Below, one piece after another: positions 12,460-23,169 of a stretch of DNA of 64,000 nucleotides (position 1 is the first letter of the stretch; each line of letters begins with the position of its first letter). The DNA comes from Hydractinia symbiolongicarpus (Eukaryota; Cnidaria; Hydrozoa; Anthoathecata; Hydractiniidae). The notes below the pieces were generated by a model. It was given only the letters and a program-made list of their open reading frames with translations, was not told the DNA's origin and did no database searches. The DNA lies in NCBI RefSeq assembly GCF_029227915.1, contig NC_079881.1:30481501-30545500 (forward strand), given 5' to 3'. Made by a program: the position numbers and the translations under genes.

Positions 12460-15400
12460 TTCTAAAAATGCTTTTATTTTTGATGAGACGCTGAATAAAA
12501 GAAGTTTAATCGCCGGCAAACGAAAACCCGCCATTTCCCGTAAACCCCGGACTTGGCTCGTATAGTCAAAAGTATACAAAGAAAGTACCCAGGGAGTAAA
12601 CTCATTTCCCGAACGATTTTTTAAATTAATTTTTCACCACTAAAACGCATGAGACTTGTAGTTTTCAAAAATGTTTTCATTTTTGATGAGACGCTGAATA
12701 AAAGGAGTTTAATCGCCGGCAAACGAAAACCCGCCATTTCCCGTAAACCCCGGACTCGGCCCGTATAGTCAAAAGTATACAAAGAAAGTACCCAGGTTGT
12801 AAACTCATTTCCCGAACGATTTTTTAAATTATTTTATCACCACTAAAGCCAATGAGACTTGTAGTTTTCAAAAATGTTTTCATTTTTGATGAGACGCTGA
12901 ATAAAAGAAGTTTAATCGCCGGCAAACGAAAACCTGCGATTTCCTGAAAATCCCGGACTCGGCCTGTAAAGTCAAAAGTATACAAAAAAAGTACCCAGGG
13001 AGTAAACTCATTTCCCGAACGATTTTTCAAATTATTATTTCACCACTAAAGCCCATGAGACTTGTAGTTTTTAAAAATGTTTTCTTTTTTGATGAGACGC
13101 TGAATAAAAGAAGTTTAATCACCGGCAAACGAAAACCCGCGACTTCCCGTAACTCCCGGACTCGGCTTCTATAATCAAAAGTATACGAAGAAAGTACCCA
13201 GGGAGTAAACTCATTTCCCGAACGATTTTTTAAATTATTTCTTCACCACTAAAACGCATAAGACTTGTAGTTTTCAAAAATGTTTTCATTTTTGATGAGA
13301 CGCTGAATAAAAGAAGTTTAATCGCCGGCAAAGGAAAACCTGCGATTTCCCGCAAATCCCGGACTCGGCCTGTAAAGTCAAAAGTATACAAAGAAAGTAC
13401 CCAGGGTGTAAACTCATTTCCCGAACGATTTTTTAAATTATTATTTCACCACTAAAACGCATGAGACTTGTAGTTTTCAAAAATGTTTTCATTTTTGATG
13501 AGACGCTGAATAAAAGAAGTTTAATCGCCGGCAAACGAAAACCTGCGATTTCCCGTAAATCCCGGACTCGACCCGCATAGTCAAAAGTATACAAGGAAAG
13601 TACCTAGGGTGTAAACGCATTTCCCGAACGATTTTTTAAATTATTTTTTCACCACTAAAACGCATGAGACTTGTAGTCTTCAAACTTGTTTTCATTTTTG
13701 ATGAGACGCTGAATAAAAGAAGTTTAATCGCCGGCAAAGGAAAACCTGCGATTTCCCGCAAATCCCGGACTCGGCCTGTAAAGTCAAAAGTATACAAAGA
13801 AAGTACCCAGGGTGTAAACTCATTTCCCGAACGATTTTTTAAATTATTATTTCACCACTAAAACGCATGAGACTTGTAGTTTTCAAAAATGTTTTCATTT
13901 TTGATGAGACGCTGAATAAAAGAAGTTTAATCGCCGGCAAACGAAAACCTGCGATTTCCCGTAAATCCCGGACTCGACCCGTATAGTCAAAAGTATACAA
14001 AGAAAGTACCTAGGGTGTAAACGCATTTCCCGAACGATTTTTTAAATTATTTTTTCACCACTAAAACGCATGAGACTTGTAGTTTTCACAAATGTTTTCA
14101 TTTTTGATGAGACGCTGAATAAAAGAAGTTTAATCGCCGGCATACAAAAACCTGCGATTTCCCGTAAATCCCGGACTCGGCCTGTAAAGTCAAAAGTATA
14201 CAAAGAAAGTACCCAGGGTGTAAACTCATTTCCCAAACGATTTTTTAAATTATTATTTCACCACTAAAACGCATGAGACTTGTAGTTTTCAAAAATGTTT
14301 TCATTTTTGATGAGACGCTGAATAAAAGAAGTTTAATCGCCTGCAAACAAAAACCTGCGATTTCCCGTAAATCCCGGACTCGGCCTGTAAAGTCAAAAGT
14401 ATACAAAGAAAGTACCCAGGGTGTAAACTCATTTCCCAAACGATTTTTTAAATTATTATTTCACCACTAAAACGCATGAGACTTGTAGTTTTCAAAAATG
14501 TTTTCATTTTTGATGAGACGCTGAATAAAAGAAGTTTAATCGCCGGCAAACGAAAACCTGCGATTTGCTGTAAATCCCGGACTCGGCCCGTATAGTCAAA
14601 AGTATACAAAGAAAGTACCCAGGGTGTAAACTCATTTCCCGAACGATTTTTTAAATTATTTCTTCACCACTAAAACGCATAAGACTTGTAGTTTCTAAAA
14701 ATGTTTTTATTTTTGATGAGGCGCTGAAGAAAAGAAGTTTAATCCCCGGCAAACGAAAACCCGCCATTTCCCGTAAACCCCGGACTCGGCTCGTATAGTC
14801 AAAAATATACAAAGAAAGTACCCAAGGAGTAAACTCATTTCCCAAACGATTTTTTAAATTATTTTTTCACCACTAAAACGCATGAGACTTGTAGTTTTCA
14901 AAAATGTTTTCATTTTTGATGAGACGCTGAATAAAAGGAGTTTAATCGCCGGCAAACCAAAACCCGCCATTTCCCGTAAACCCCGGACTCGGCCCGTATA
15001 GTCAAAAGTATACAAAGAAAGTACCCAGGGAGTAAACTCATTTCCCGAACGATTTTTTAAATTATTTTTTCACCACTAAAACGCATGAGACTTGTAGTTT
15101 TTAAAAATGTTTTCATTTTTGATGAGACGCTGAATAAAAGAAGTTTAATCGCCGGCAAACGAAAACCTGCCATTTCCCGTAAACCCCGGACTCGGCCCGT
15201 ATAGTCAAAAGTATACAAAGAAAGTACCCAGGGAGTAAACTCATTTCGAACAGGGAGTAAACTCAACAGGGAGTAAACTCATTCCGAACGATTTTTCAAA
15301 TTATTATTTCACCACTAAAGCCCATGAGACTTGTAGTTTTTAAAAATGTTTTCTTTTTTGATGAGACGCTGAATAAAAGAAGTTTAATCACCGGCAAACG

Positions 15401-18400
15401 AAAACCGGCGACTTCCCGTAACTCCCGGACTCGGCCCGTATAGTCAAAAGTATACGAAGAAAGTACCCAGGGAGTAAACTCATTTCCCGAACGATTTTTT
15501 AAATTATTTCTTCACCACTAAAACGCATAAGACTTGTAGTTTTCAAAAATGTTTTCATTTTTGATGAGACGCTAAATAAAAGAAGTTTAATCGCTGGCAA
15601 ACGAAAACCCGCGATTTCCCGTAAATCCCGGGCTTGGCCCGTATAGTCAAAAGTATACGAAGAAAGTACCCAGGGAGTAAACTCATTTCCCGAACGATTT
15701 CTTAAATTATTTCTTCACCACTAAAACGCATAAGACTTGTAGTTTTCAAAAATGTTTTCATTTTTGATGAGACCCTAAATAAAAGAAGTTTAATCGCTGG
15801 CAAACGAAAACCCGCGATTTCCCGTAAATCCCGGGCTTGGCCCGTATAGTCAAAAGTATACAAAGAAAGTACCCAGGGAGCAAACTCATTTCCGGAACGA
15901 TTTTTTAAATTATTTTTTCACCACTAAAACGCATGAGACTTGTAGTCTTCAAACTTGTTTTCATTTTTGATGAGACGCTGAATAAAAGAAGTTTAATCGC
16001 CGGCAAAGGAAAACCTGCGATTTCCCGCAAATCCCGGACTCGGCCTGTAAAGTCAAAAGTATACAAAGAAAGTACCCAAGGTCTAAACTCATTTCCCGAA
16101 CGATTTTTTAAATTATTATTTTACCACTAAAGCCCATGAGACATGTAGTTTTTAAAGATGTTTTCATTTTTGATGAGACGCTGTATAAATGAAGTTTAAT
16201 CGCCGGCAAACGAAAACCCGCGACTTCCCGTAACTCCCGGACTCGGCCCGTATAGTCAAAAGTATACGAAGAAAATACCCAGGGAGTAAACTCATTTCCC
16301 GAACGATTTTTTAAATTATTTCTTCACCACTAAAACGCATAAAACTTGTAGTTTTCAAAAGTGTTTTCATTTTTGATGAGACGCTAAATAAAAGAAGTTT
16401 ATTCGCTGGCAAACGAAAACCCGCCATTTCCCGTAAATCCCGGGCTTGGCCCGTATAGTCAAAAGTATACAAAGAAAGTACCCAGGGAGTAAACTCATTT
16501 CCGGAACGATTTTTTAAATTATTTTTTAACCACTAAAACGCATGAGACTTGTAGTCTTCAAACTTGTTTTCATTTTTGATGAGACGCTGAATAAAAGAAG
16601 TTTAATCGCCGGCAAAGGAAAACCTGGGATTTCCCGTAAATCCCGGACTCGGCCTGTAAAGTCAAAAGTATACAAAGAAAGTACCCAGGGTGTAAACTCA
16701 TTTCCCGAACGATTTTTTAAATTATTTCTTCACCACTAAAACGCATAAGACTTGTAGTTTCTAAAAATGCTTTTATTTTTGATGAGACGCTGAATAAAAG
16801 AAGTTTAATCGCCGGCAAACGAAAACCCGCCATTTCCCGTAAACCCCGGACTTGGCTCGTATAGTCAAAAGTATACAAAGAAAGTACCCAGGGAGTAAAC
16901 TCATTTCCCGAACGATTTTTTAAATTAATTTTTCACCACTAAAACGCATGAGACTTGTAGTTTTCAAAAATGTTTTCATTTTTGATGAGACGCTGAATAA
17001 AAGGAGTTTAATCGCCGGCAAACGAAAACCCGCCATTTCCCGTAAACCCCGGACTCGGCCCGTATAGTCAAAAGTATACAAAGAAAGTACCCAGGTTGTA
17101 AACTCATTTCCCGAACGATTTTTTAAATTATTTTATCACCACTAAAGCCAATGAGACTTGTAGTTTTCAAAAATGTTTTCATTTTTGATGAGACGCTGAA
17201 TAAAAGAAGTTTAATCGCCGGCAAACGAAAACCTGCGATTTCCTGAAAATCCCGGACTCGGCCTGTAAAGTCAAAAGTATACAAAAAAAGTACCCAGGGA
17301 GTAAACTCATTTCCCGAACGATTTTTCAAATTATTATTTCACCACTAAAGCCCATGAGACTTGTAGTTTTTAAAAATGTTTTCTTTTTTGATGAGACGCT
17401 GAATAAAAGAAGTTTAATCACCGGCAAACGAAAACCCGCGACTTCCCGTAACTCCCGGACTCGGCCCCTATAATCAAAAGTATACGAAGAAAGTACCCAG
17501 GGAGTAAACTCATTTCCCGAACGATTTTTTAAATTATTTCTTCACCACTAAAACGCATAAGACTTGTAGTTTTCAAAAATGTTTTCATTTTTGATGAGAC
17601 GCTGAATAAAAGAAGTTTAATCGCCGGCAAAGGAAAACCTGCGATTTCCCGCAAATCCCGGACTCGGCCTGTAAAGTCAAAAGTATACAAAGAAAGTACC
17701 CAGGGTGTAAACTCATTTCCCGAACGATTTTTTAAATTATTATTTCACCACTAAAACGCATGAGACTTGTAGTTTTCAAAAATGTTTTCATTTTTGATGA
17801 GACGCTGAATAAAAGAAGTTTAATCGCCGGCAAACGAAAACCTGCGATTTCCCGTAAATCCCGGACTCGACCCGTATAGTCAAAAGTATACAAAGAAAGT
17901 ACCTAGGGTGTAAACGCATTTCCCGAACGATTTTTTAAATTATTTTTTCACCACTAAAACGCATGAGACTTGTAGTCTTCAAACTTGTTTTCATTTTTGA
18001 TGAGACGCTGAATAAAAGAAGTTTAATCGCCGGCAAAGGAAAACCTGCGATTTCCCGCAAATCCCGGACTCGGCCTGTAAAGTCAAAAGTATACAAAGAA
18101 AGTACCCAGGGTGTAAACTCATTTCCCGAACGATTTTTTAAATTATTATTTCACCACTAAAACGCATGAGACTTGTAGTTTTCAAAAATGTTTTCATTTT
18201 TGATGAGACGCTGAATAAAAGAAGTTTAATCGCCGGCAAACAAAAACCTGCGATTTCCCGTAAATCCCGGACTCGACCCGTATAGTCAAAAGTATACAAA
18301 GAAAGTACCTAGGGTGTAAACGCATTTCCCGAACGATTTTTTAAATTATTTTTTCACCACTAAAACGCATGAGACTTGTAGTTTTCACAAATGTTTTCAT

Positions 18401-18830
18401 TTTTGATGAGACGCTGAATAAAAGAAGTTTAATCGCCGGCATACAAAAACCTGCGATTTCCCGTAAATCCCGGACTCGGCCTGTAAAGTCAAAAGTATAC
18501 AAAGAAAGTACCCAGGGTGTAAACTCATTTCCCAAACGATTTTTTAAATTATTATTTCACCACTAAAACGCATGAGACTTGTAGTTTTCAAAAATGTTTT
18601 CATTTTTGATGAGACGCTGAATAAAAGAAGTTTAATCGCCTGCAAACAAAAACCTGCGATTTCCCGTAAATCCCGGACTCGGCCTGTAAAGTCAAAAGTA
18701 TACAAAGAAAGTACCCAGGGTGTAAACTCATTTCCCAAACGATTTTTTAAATTATTATTTCACCACTAAAACGCATGAGACTTGTAGTTTTCAAAAATGT
18801 TTTCATTTTTGATGAGACGCTGAATAAAAG
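12370..18830. repeat. Satellite A higher-order repeat, 4299-bp offset, cut by the A/B junction
   Basis: About 12370-14531 recurs at about 16669-18830 with only a handful of visible differences (for example GGCTTCTATAA against GGCCCCTATAA near 13156/17465, and GCAAACGAAAAC against GCAAACAAAAAC near 18235). The offset is 21 monomers plus 36 bp, and the extra 36 bp equals the local insertion at 15229-15290. The first copy continues into GAAGTTTAATCG after 14531, while the second copy ends at 18830, where satellite B begins. Confidence 0.87.
15229..15290 (+). repeat. Local triplication inside one satellite A monomer
   Basis: The 15-nt unit CAGGGAGTAAACTCA occurs three times close together, at 15229-15243, 15251-15265 and 15267-15281. 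All other A monomers read here have it once. The monomer is lengthened by 36 bp, and the following TTTCCCGAACG is altered to TTTCGAA and TTCCGAACG around the copies. This looks like a small slippage or repair event within the array. Confidence 0.9.
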
Positions 18831-18865
18831 CTACCACAGCGCCCAGTGTAATCGCTAAGTTCCGG
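18783..18865. other. Junction between satellites A and B
   Basis: Satellite A is intact up to GACGCTGAATAAAAG, ending at 18830. Satellite B begins at once with CTACCACAGCGCCCAG at 18831. Neither side shows degenerate or mixed monomers. The final A block matches an internal A block almost exactly (4299 bp upstream), and the first B monomer matches the copy 749 bp downstream. B monomers normally read AATAAAGCGCTACC or AATGAAGCGCTACC here and A reads AATAAAAGAAG. AATAAA is therefore common to both families just before the breakpoint, and a G is shared at it. This looks like illegitimate joining at microhomology, or a join chosen by the assembler. Confidence 0.9.
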
Positions 18866-19997
18866 CAATCATGTCAAATTAAGAAGAATGTTATTTCTTG
18901 GAGTCCAATTGTCTCATTTATCACATTTATCAGGTCACAGTCCAAAGTTAGTTCAATTAAGTCCCACAGTCAATCGTTTCACTGTTAAAAGCCATACAAC
19001 CTAGTAATATCAGAAAAATAGCACGAAATACATGTTGGTTCGAATATGTGACTTTAACCGTTGTAGCTCAAACGGATTGATACTGTTAGAAAGTCAATGA
19101 AATGTAGTTTTTGAAACTGTCGCTATTTCTTCTGCGCGCGAAGTCGGCTAGGATTGGTCCCACAGTAAAGAACGACTTATTTATCTAAATTTTTATATGA
19201 AGCGCTACCACAACGCCCAGTTTAATCGCTGATTTCCGGCAATCACGTCAAATTAAGAAGAATGTTATTTCTTGGAGTCCAATTGTCTCATTTATCACAT
19301 TTATCAGGTCACAGTCCAAAGTTAGTTCAATTAAGTCCCACAGTCAATAGTTTCATTGTTTAAAGTGATGCAACCTAGTAATGTCAGAAAAACAATTCGC
19401 TAAATACATGTTGGTACGAATATGTGACACAACCGTTGTAACTCAAACGGATTGACACCGTTAGAAAGTCAATGAAATGTAGTTTTTGAAACTGTCGCTA
19501 TTTCTTCTGCGCGCGATAACGGCTAGGATTGGTCCCACAGTAAAGAATGACTTATTTACCTAAACTTTTAAATAAAGCGCTACCACAGCGCCCAGTGTAA
19601 TCGCTAAGTTCCGGCAATCATGTCAAATTAAGAAGAATGTTATTTCTTGGAGTCCAATTGTCTCATTTATCACATTTATCAGGTCACAGTCCAAAGTTAG
19701 TTCAATTAAGTCCCACAGTCAATCGTTTCACTGTTAAAAGCCATACAACCTAGTAATATCAGAAAAATAGCACGAAATACATGTTGGTTCGAATATGTGA
19801 CTTTAACCGTTGTAGCTCAAACGGATTGATACTGTTAGAAAGTCAATGAAATGTAGTTTTTGAAACTGTCGCTATTTCTTCTGCGCGCGAAGTCGGCTAG
19901 GATTGGTCCCACAGTAAAGAACGACTTATTTATCTAAATTTTTATATGAAGCGCTACCACAACGCCCAGTTTAATCGCTGATTTCCGGCAATCATTT
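18831..19997. repeat. Satellite B 749-bp (2-monomer) repeat at the array edge
   Basis: The first B sequence after the junction, 18831 to about 19248, recurs at 19580 to about 19997 and looks identical by eye. Both copies include the rare TCTGCGCGCGAAGTCGGC variant and the CAGTTTAATCGCTGATTTCC monomer start. The array edge is therefore as homogenised as the interior, unlike the decayed edges common at old satellite borders. Confidence 0.85.
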
Positions 19998-21460
19998 CAA
20001 ATTAAGAAGAATGTTATTTCTTGGAGTCCACTTGTCTCACTTATAACATTTATAAGATCACAGTCCAAAATCAGTTCAATTAAGTACCACAGTCAATCGT
20101 TTCACGGTTAAAAGCGATGCAAACTAGTAATATCAGAAAAACAATTCCCTAAATACATGTTGGTACGAATATGTGACCCAACCGTTGTAACTCAAACGGA
20201 CTGACACCGTTAGAAATTCAATGAAATGTAGTTTTTGAGACTGTCGCTATTTCTTCAGCGCGCGCTAACTCCTAGGATTGGTCCCACAGTAAAAAAATGA
20301 CTTTCTTTAGCTTAATTCTTAAATGAAGCGCTACTACAGCGCCCAGTGTAATCGCTGAGGTTCCGCAATCATGTCAAATTAAGAAGAATGTTATTTCTTG
20401 GAGTCCAATTGTCTCCTTTATCCCATTTATCAGGTGACAGTCCATAATCAGTTCAATTAAGTACCACAGTCAATCGTTTCACTGTTAAAAGCCATACAAC
20501 CTAGTAGTACCGGAAAAATATCACGAAATACATGTTGGTACGAATATGTGACTCAACCGTTGTAACTCCACCGGATTGATACTGTTAGAAAGTCAATGAA
20601 ATGTAGTTTTTGAAACTGTCGCTATTTCTTCAGCGCGCGATAACGGCCAGGATTGGTCCCACAGTAAAGAATGACAGATTTATCTAAATTCTTAAATGAA
20701 GCGCTATACCAGCACCCAATGTAATCGCTGAGATCCGGCAATCATGTCAAATTAAAAAGAATGTTATTTCTTGGAGTCCACTTGTCTCACTTATAACATT
20801 TTTAAGGTCACAGTCCATAATCACTTTAATTAAGTCCCACAGTCAATTGTTTCACTGTTAAAAGCCATACAACCTAGTAATACCGGAAAAATAGCACGAA
20901 ATACATGTTGGTTCGAATATGTGACTTTAACCGTTGTAGCTCAAACGGATTGATACTGTTAGAAAGTCAATGAAATGTAGTTTTTGAAACTGTCGCTATT
21001 TCTTCTGCGCGCGATAACGGCTAGGATTGGTCCCACAGTAAAGAATGACTTATTTACCTAAACTTTTAAATAAAGCGCTACCACAGCGCCCAGTGTAATC
21101 GCTAAGTTCCGGCAATCACGTCAAATTAAGAAGAATGTTATTTCTTGGAGTCCAATTGTCTCATTTATCACATTTATCAGGTCACAGTCCAAAGTTAGTT
21201 CAATTAAGTCCCACAGTCAATCGTTTCACTGTTAAAAGCCATACAACCTAGTAATATCAGAAAAAATAGCACGAAATACATGTTGGTTCGAATATGTGTC
21301 TTTAAACGTTGTAGCTCAAACGGATTGATACTGTTAGAAAGTCAATGAAATGTAGTTTTTGAAACTGTCGCTATTTCTTCTGCGCGCGAAGTCGGCTAGG
21401 AATGGTCCCACAGTAAAAAATGACTTATTTACCTAAACTTTTAAATAAAGCGCTACCACA

Positions 21461-22206
21461 GCGCTCAGTGTAATCGCTAAGTTCCGGCAATCACGTCAAA
21501 TTAAGAAGAATGTTATTTCTTGGAGTCTAATTGTCTCATTTATCACATTTAGCAGGTCACAGTCCAAAGTTAGTTCAATTAAGTCCCACAGTCAATCGTT
21601 TCACTGTTAAAAGACATACAACCTAGTAATATCAGAAAAATATCGCTAAATACATGTTGGTACGAATATGTGACCCAACCGTTGTAACTCAAACGGATTG
21701 ACACCGTTAGAAAGTCAAAGAAATGTAGTTTTTGAAACTGTCGCTATTTCTTCAGCGCGCGCTAACTGCTAGGATTAGTCCCACAGTAAAAAATGACTTA
21801 TTTACCTAAACTTTTAAATAAAGCGCTACCACAGCGCTCAGTGTAATCGCTAAGTTCCGGCAATCACGTCAAATTAAGAAGAATGTTATTTCTTGGAGTC
21901 TAATTGTCTCATTTATCACATTTAGCAGGTCACAGTCCAAAGTTAGTTCAATTAAGTCCCACAGTCAATCGTTTCACTGTTAAAAGACACACAACCTAGT
22001 AATATCAGAAAAATATCGCTAAATACATGTTGGTACGAATATGTGACCCAACCGTTGTAACTCAAACGGATTGACACCGTTAGAAAGTCAAAGAAATGTA
22101 GTTTTTGAAACTGTCGCTATTTCTTCAGCGCGCGCTAACTGCTAGGATTAGTCCCACAGTAAAAAAATGACTTTCTTTAGCTTAGTTCTTAAATGAAGCG
22201 CTACAA
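21461..22206. repeat. Adjacent near-identical satellite B monomers
   Basis: The monomer at 21461-21833 is followed by an almost perfect copy at 21834-22206, offset 373 bp. Both share GCGCTCAGTGTAATCGCTAAG, TTGGAGTCTAATTG and CATTTAGCAGG, which are rare elsewhere. The only internal difference I saw before the right edge is AAGACATACAAC against AAGACACACAAC. This is the smallest recent duplication step in the array. Confidence 0.8.
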
Positions 22207-23169
22207 CAGTGCCTAGTGTAATCGCTGAGGTTCCGCAATCATGTCAAATTAAGAAGAATGTTACTTCTTGGAGTCCAATTGTCTCCTTTATCACATTTAT
22301 CAGGTGACAGTCCATAATCAGTTCAATTAAGTACCACAGTCAATTGTTTCACTGTTAAAACCATACAACCAAGTAATACCGGAAAAATAGCACGAAATAC
22401 ATGTTGGTTTGAATATGTGACTTTAACCGTTGTAGCTCAAACGGATTGATACTGTTAGAAAGTCAATAAAATGTTGTTTTTGAAACTGTCGCTATTTCTT
22501 CTGCGCGCGATAACGGCTAGGATTGGTCCCACAGTAAAGAATGACTTATTTACCTAAACTTTTAAATAAAGCGCTACCACAGCGCCCAGTGTAATCGCTA
22601 AGTTCCGGCAATCACGTCAAATTAAGAAGAATGTTATTTCTTGGAGTCCAATTGTCTCATTTATCACATTTATCAGGTCACAGTCCAAAGTTAGTTCAAT
22701 TAAGTCCCACAGTCAATCGCTTCATTGTTTAAAGTGATGCAACCTAGTAATGTCAGAAAAACAATTCGCTAAATACATGTTGGTACGAATATGTGACCCA
22801 ACCGTTGTAACTCAAACGGATTGACACCGTTAGAAAGTCAATGAAATGTAATTTTTGAAACTGTCGCTATTTCTTCAGCGCGCGATAATGCATAGGATTG
22901 GTCCCACAGTAAAGAACGACTTATTTATCTAAATTTTTAAATGAAGCGCTACCACAACGCCCAGTTTAATCGCTGATTTCCGGCAATCATTTCAAATTAA
23001 GAAGAATGTTATTTCTTGGACTCCAATTGTCTCACTTTCACATTTATAAGGTCACAGTCCAAAGTTAGTTCAATTAAGTCCAACAGTCAATCGTTTCATA
23101 GTTAAAAGCAATGCAACCTAGTAATATCAGAAAAATATCGCTAAATACATGTTGGTACGAATATGTGAC

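Larger units (their letters stand above)
1..18830. repeat. Satellite A: tandem array of ~203-bp monomers
   Basis: The whole stretch is a head-to-tail array of one monomer. Anchors such as GAGACTTGTAG, GTACCCAGGG, TTCACCACTAAA and AAAAGTATAC return every 202-203 bp, giving about 93 copies. All copies are in one orientation. One monomer counted by hand (from about 612) has 71 G+C in 203 bp. Variants recur and define subtypes: CTTCAAACTTG, TTCAAAAATG, TTTAAAAATG or TCTAAAAATG after TGTAG; AGGGAGTAAAC or AGGGTGTAAAC; and a 202-bp form with five instead of six Ts before AAATTATT. The monomer is not a multiple of three, so the short open frames in each copy do not join, and no coding function is supported. 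The array is already in progress at base 1 and stops at the junction with satellite B. The family is not one I recognise. A centromeric or pericentromeric location is inference. Confidence 0.97.

Noticed and set aside
241-18769. Recurring 64-68 codon open frames on both strands of satellite A (and one of 113 codons)
   Set aside because: They recur only because the monomer recurs, and they overlap each other on opposite strands. The 203-bp period is not a multiple of three. They have no visible domain and no consistent start context, and subtype variants break them freely. I do not call them genes.
18831-18865. Transposon end or target-site duplication at the A/B junction
   Set aside because: No terminal inverted repeat, poly-A tail or flanking duplication is visible. 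Both sides are plain satellite and B continues for 45 kb.
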